Below, piece by piece: positions 63,301 to 64,000 of a stretch of DNA of 64,000 nucleotides. The first letter of the stretch is position 1; the number at the start of each line of letters is the position of its first letter. The stretch comes from Podospora comata (taxonomy: Eukaryota; Ascomycota; Sordariomycetes; Sordariales; Podosporaceae). Under the pieces are notes generated by a model. That model was given only the letters and a program-made list of their open reading frames with translations. It was not told where the DNA came from and did no database searches. The DNA is taken from positions 1,736,001 through 1,800,000 of the forward strand of contig CP071493.1 in assembly GCA_017354895.1 (NCBI GenBank), written 5' to 3'. A program made the position numbers and the translations under genes.

Positions 63301-64000
63301 CAAGTGCGCTACTGCACGAGAACTCAGCCAAGATTTGGGCTTGTTGATTGCCAGTGTCATGAATATCTCCATCAACTCGCAAAGTTGAGAAGACCTCAGT
63401 AGCCGTAGAATCGTGATCTTCCAGAGTGATAGCACGGTGGATGCTGAGGTCCTCCAACTCCACCAGTACGATTGACTTTTTGTCACCAACCAACGTGATT
63501 CCGGCATCCAACGCCATGGACACATAGCCTTGAGCAGGGAGAAGTACCTGACCTTGAAACTTGTGGCCACCGAGCCACTCAAGCTCGTCAAGCTTCAGTA
63601 TGTTACGCCAGCGTCTCTCTTTCGGGTCACTGTCTTCGAGACGGGTCCCCAAGAGAGGATGAGGACGCGTATTTCGGGTGCGGAAACTCTTCGACGCTCT
63701 GGATTCTCTCCAAAGGGGCCTGTCATGGTCCCAAGAATAATGGGGCAATTTCTTGCACACCTGGTAATTCTGTTTAGACCACTTCTCTGGTCCAAGACAA
63801 GCCTTGGTGAACCCCTCAAAGTCAACCACAGGCCTGGCGCTTTGAATTCCTTGGGGAGAACTTGAGCTGAATTGTGTCCAGATAGATCCCAGCGTCTCCT
63901 GTATTGCTTCCAAATCGTCCGAACCCCTCTTTAGTGTCCCGCCATGAGTCAATTGGACACCCATGCTGGTGATTGTGTCTTGAGTCGGTCGCTTCAGGGC
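54353..64000 (-). CDS. Hybrid polyketide synthase-nonribosomal peptide synthetase (C-terminal 3,215 residues; 5' part beyond window)
   Basis: One intronless frame, open to the right edge, where ALKRPTQDT is the typical end of an AT domain. Domains with approximate residue numbers from Met 63964: DH (HKFQGQVLLP near 133; LHPAILDVASH near 326); C-methyltransferase (EIGAGTGSAT near 598); a stretch with no ER NADPH motif; KR (GLTGSVGLS near 1328, NYNAAN near 1470); ACP (LGLDSLVA near 1652); condensation (HHLIMDG near 1868); adenylation (FTSGSTGRPKGV near 2363); carrier (GGNSLLLIQ near 2767); terminal reductase (TGATGFLGQH near 2868, YAASKW near 3030). All catalytic motifs listed look intact. The enzyme should build a methylated, reduced polyketide, join it to one amino acid and release it by reduction or cyclisation. 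Lack of an ER suggests a partner trans-ER if double bonds are reduced. KS and AT must lie right of the window. Confidence 0.93.
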   Translation of the reverse strand, partial: ALKRPTQDTITSMGVQLTHGGTLKRGSDDLEAIQETLGSIWTQFSSSSPQGIQSARPVVDFEGFTKACLGPEKWSKQNYQVCKKLPHYSWDHDRPLWRESRASKSFRTRNTRPHPLLGTRLEDSDPKERRWRNILKLDELEWLGGHKFQGQVLLPAQGYVSMALDAGITLVGDKKSIVLVELEDLSIHRAITLEDHDSTATEVFSTLRVDGDIHDTGNQQAQILAEFSCSSALANAQAEVGIDDSRRNFACRVVLTIDRSRSEHGPEKAVLPRRELQLTDLDAVDIDLFYKSLRSTGLQYSGDFLAQEVQRTKGYSCVKLGRPVECEDQMLLHPAILDVASHGLLAALSAQNGMLPKTYLPRSIDLVRVDLARLLEKKSSKDYLSADCFIRKVSSNEISCDVEVFGSEDNYPEIQMEGLCCAPFGSFNAQDDRKIFSETTWMRDIMAGIDSDAVEDDMELYKTTTDIVNRAAYFYLRQLREGVPLESVSQAHPHLIDYWNWAVNHVLARVEASYHPRVSKDWAEDNPRMMTEWSEKYPSLVDLTTIIRLGEALPDILAGRMHSLQLLLQENLLTDYYQRSLGLKQSNRRIAKAAAQIVHRYPHLRFLEIGAGTGSATNAILSSISDKFSSYTFTDISSGFFEQAHERFVEGHPSRNMIFRTLDIGRDPVKEQGFEEGAYDVIVASNVLHATPKLTETLKNCRTLLRPGGYLLLLENTAAGDALHTEFIFGTLSGWWLGADDARPFSPLISEARWHDVLLQSGFSGVDVVARDLEDDPKYYTYSVMVSQAVDERVLFLREPLWSDVGGATLRGSLKEVLILGNGADLAVTKVANHLRRALLTAGAAKTVAVCSEGLESFSDGFPKDTAVICLTELVEPVFAKSEISNEIFLGLQNVLCKATHVLWVTSGAYDGRQPHAQMVLGIARSVMLEFPDRPLQFVDSGWEAGSNSVAFAQWVASAFMRMVFLGGGEGQQKDVLWSKETEFWVGQDGMEMLPRIKLSQERNDRLNSERRAIGIETNQSSPTVPLSLVPALDGSGSFALHQRPELLSGQIPEENLLLTVEYSTLCAFRTQESPEPVYICLGRVKSCGQWFFALSRFNNSVIKVDNSHMAVPTILDDDMACHAAGLLTDVVRQLLIKAILSHSTAGHCVWVHEATEDFVSQIWEEARRQQVDLFCSTTNPELEDAYGYTFIHSQSTRRRLQRVTPTNGVSVYVNFGDHNSAISKQILSTIDKSARIFKVPARQENGWVVDLAFSMGSFGDAIAKLKLRRSTEDDESMRLGSRLVPAELLAAGSHTANPTTIVDWTNIHSSSETAVQSLVRPLQGSYLLSSDKTYFLAGLTGSVGLSLCNWMADHGARYFILASRNPSVECTEVEKLAHKGAKLQVLPLDLSNRNSVLNAVARVSDMEPEMPPVGGVVNGAMILRDRAFENLTLEDLNAVLRPKVQGSINLEAAFGSSDNLDFFVFLSSASSVVGVPGLANYNAANLFMTGLAQQRRKRGVPASVIDIGVLSDVGYLTKSSNAFEAVELASKHNTQPLSEADLHVMFAEAIFAGGRNFDKEADLLTGLGLWDLSDPDQSRRPSWFNLPRMSHFLVEGRVASQKGQAGTDADSSVEQVSLMESITSAPSGTALAVLESAMGRKLQHTLQIPLEQKIDPLAPLLSLGLDSLVAIQLRTWISKELGVNMPALKILDSPSVRELGAEILRHMNIGSSPVEPTFAPSTEVSNTGTATPAESTNHDDDNVSEHDIFRVGSTSHGQDRLLFLDNFLQDKSTHNCVIAGKFTGSLDLARLERAIKAVTARHEALRSSFFFDSASGRQAVHGAGRLSVEVSEGSQHDFNTQLTAVKNHQFDVGHGEVMRTIVVRHTMTEAWIIVAYHHLIMDGSSLVQFLYELQLGYSDPQALTLLPSPVQAIDLSERQLQLCADPDKLERDLKYWQGIYQITPSVLPLFPFAKSRHRKQLGGPQDPPFGSHTFEVKLGSKFAKAIKAKCTQARVTKFHFCLAALAAFLSRWLDVSDLVIGVMDSNRPEGDEFQHTIGYFLNSLALRFSLSPNASFDDLLSSTKEAMLSALEHSTLPFDALVTKLYIPRSGDHHPLFQVAINYRLGHGSSKSNWGGGCEVEWTDMVVARNPFDLHLDVTDIGDGGVWIGLGVQKYLYSEFDAEVLGRSFVTLLEGLVYRMDGAVSPALQELRLADKECARRGVMVGTGPDMAINEDVTVIHRVFRMAAKYPESIAIKDKTASITYQQLMVRVGVIRTALAQQVVGKGRTVAVYATGLGDILCAMLAIMAAGCVYVPLERRNSLERLALMLEDCEPHILLCKGEEDLATLQDFIGSSVPIVDIDSVKANNHNHDQDELPLNIASDSPACIIFTSGSTGRPKGVIMSHINILNQVLAVKSLHDIKRETVLQQSSLGFDCSLEQIFGGLAHGGTVVMVPDSVRGDPASIAKIMAHEGVTYTVGVPSEYAALIRFGGEGLRKCTTWKLAVSGGEKLTRNHLDAFAFLALTDLRLVNAYGPAEGTVSCTRTFVNYRRKNRDEDPDVGTAMPNYTVVIVNDKLEPVPEGFPGEICIGGAGVAAGGYVTRPDETVARFIIDPPFALEFSMRDTRFYRTGDLGRFLPDGSLQCLGRIEGDAQVQIRGVRVELDEVAAVIVKTAGAENVSQAAVSLREGDLLVAFVVLNKNDKDFDLQDMIARLPLPPYMCPSFAVPIEKLPLTPNGKLDRRALDTLPLPEIGDDGETGVAESLTETESRIREIWLEVLPTAHAPVTGKEADFFRVGGNSLLLIQLQALLKRKFGLENTISLPSLFRASSLGAMASLVQTATTGLKDPARDVVTVVDWDKEISLLMEGFLEEDLPLETAAAEERVPEGYGLEVILTGATGFLGQHLLEHLISSDQVKTVHCVAVRSGTDSSSGRIHRHPKVREYPGDLTSPLLGLSIHLFQTLASRVDVMIHNGADTSFLKTYDSLKPANVLSTRTLARFAVLAGQLQGGKKVPVHFISTASVAAFAQKQHGGNSLSPGSLARFPPCESDAAVKEGYAASKWVGEVMLERLAGKGVTVVIHRPVSLYTAEDGKGEAVKVAPDVVGTLLRFSSKLGAVPHIPGLEVEGNVDMAEVGKVAGDVVAAALAVDQAGKIKVSYVHHVGGDDEEKIEGTAEGLAGYLARRTGRKIEVWTMDRWLEEARVRGLGDVIAGYFEEGWGEGRRTLVLPCLVTK

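Overview
The window reads as nuclear DNA of a filamentous ascomycete, probably a sordariomycete. Most genes carry short introns of about 47-80 bases with GT..AG ends and CTAAC/CTGAC-like branch sites. The contents include a fungal Nox, a small LysM protein, HET-type proteins, a Zn2Cys6 regulator, fungal alpha-aminoadipate reductase, a GPI-type surface protein and a PKS-NRPS. One AT-rich block looks like DNA mutated by RIP. Species cannot be named from the sequence alone.

Layout. 1-5 kb: the 3' end of a NADPH oxidase gene, a small secreted LysM protein, an internally deleted Fot/pogo DNA transposon with 53-bp terminal inverted repeats, and a Nudix-fold protein whose Nudix box has decayed. 5.5-11 kb: a gene graveyard with two broken HET-type genes and an AT-rich block into which a retrotransposon later left a solo LTR with a perfect 5-bp target duplication. 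12-16 kb: a SET-domain protein with both a signal peptide and a KDEL end, then an alpha-kinase gene followed by a broken tandem copy. 16.5-22 kb: a small membrane protein, a long stretch without a convincing gene, and a Ser/Thr-rich secreted protein. 22-29 kb: a glutathione transferase, lys2 (lysine biosynthesis) and a secreted vanadium-haloperoxidase-like enzyme. 31-35 kb: an S28 serine peptidase and a zinc alcohol dehydrogenase.

35.7-44.6 kb holds the most coherent functional unit: a Zn2Cys6 regulator, a sugar/lactose-type MFS transporter and, divergent from it, a cytosolic GH2 beta-galactosidase of the LacZ type. The intergenic promoter has several CreA-type motifs. I infer a lactose/galactoside uptake and hydrolysis cluster. 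It is followed by a diaminopropionate ammonia-lyase-like PLP enzyme and a second MFS sugar transporter (48-49.8 kb).

50-54 kb holds a cysteine-rich reading frame with a signal-peptide-like start but no ATG, and two decayed copies of a small unknown gene. From 54.35 kb to the right edge runs one uninterrupted, intronless 9.6-kb frame. It encodes the C-terminal part of a hybrid polyketide synthase-nonribosomal peptide synthetase (DH-MT-KR-ACP-C-A-T-R); its KS and AT lie beyond the window. This is probably the edge of a secondary-metabolite cluster. Intron positions and starts were deduced by eye from frame, splice signals and family motifs.
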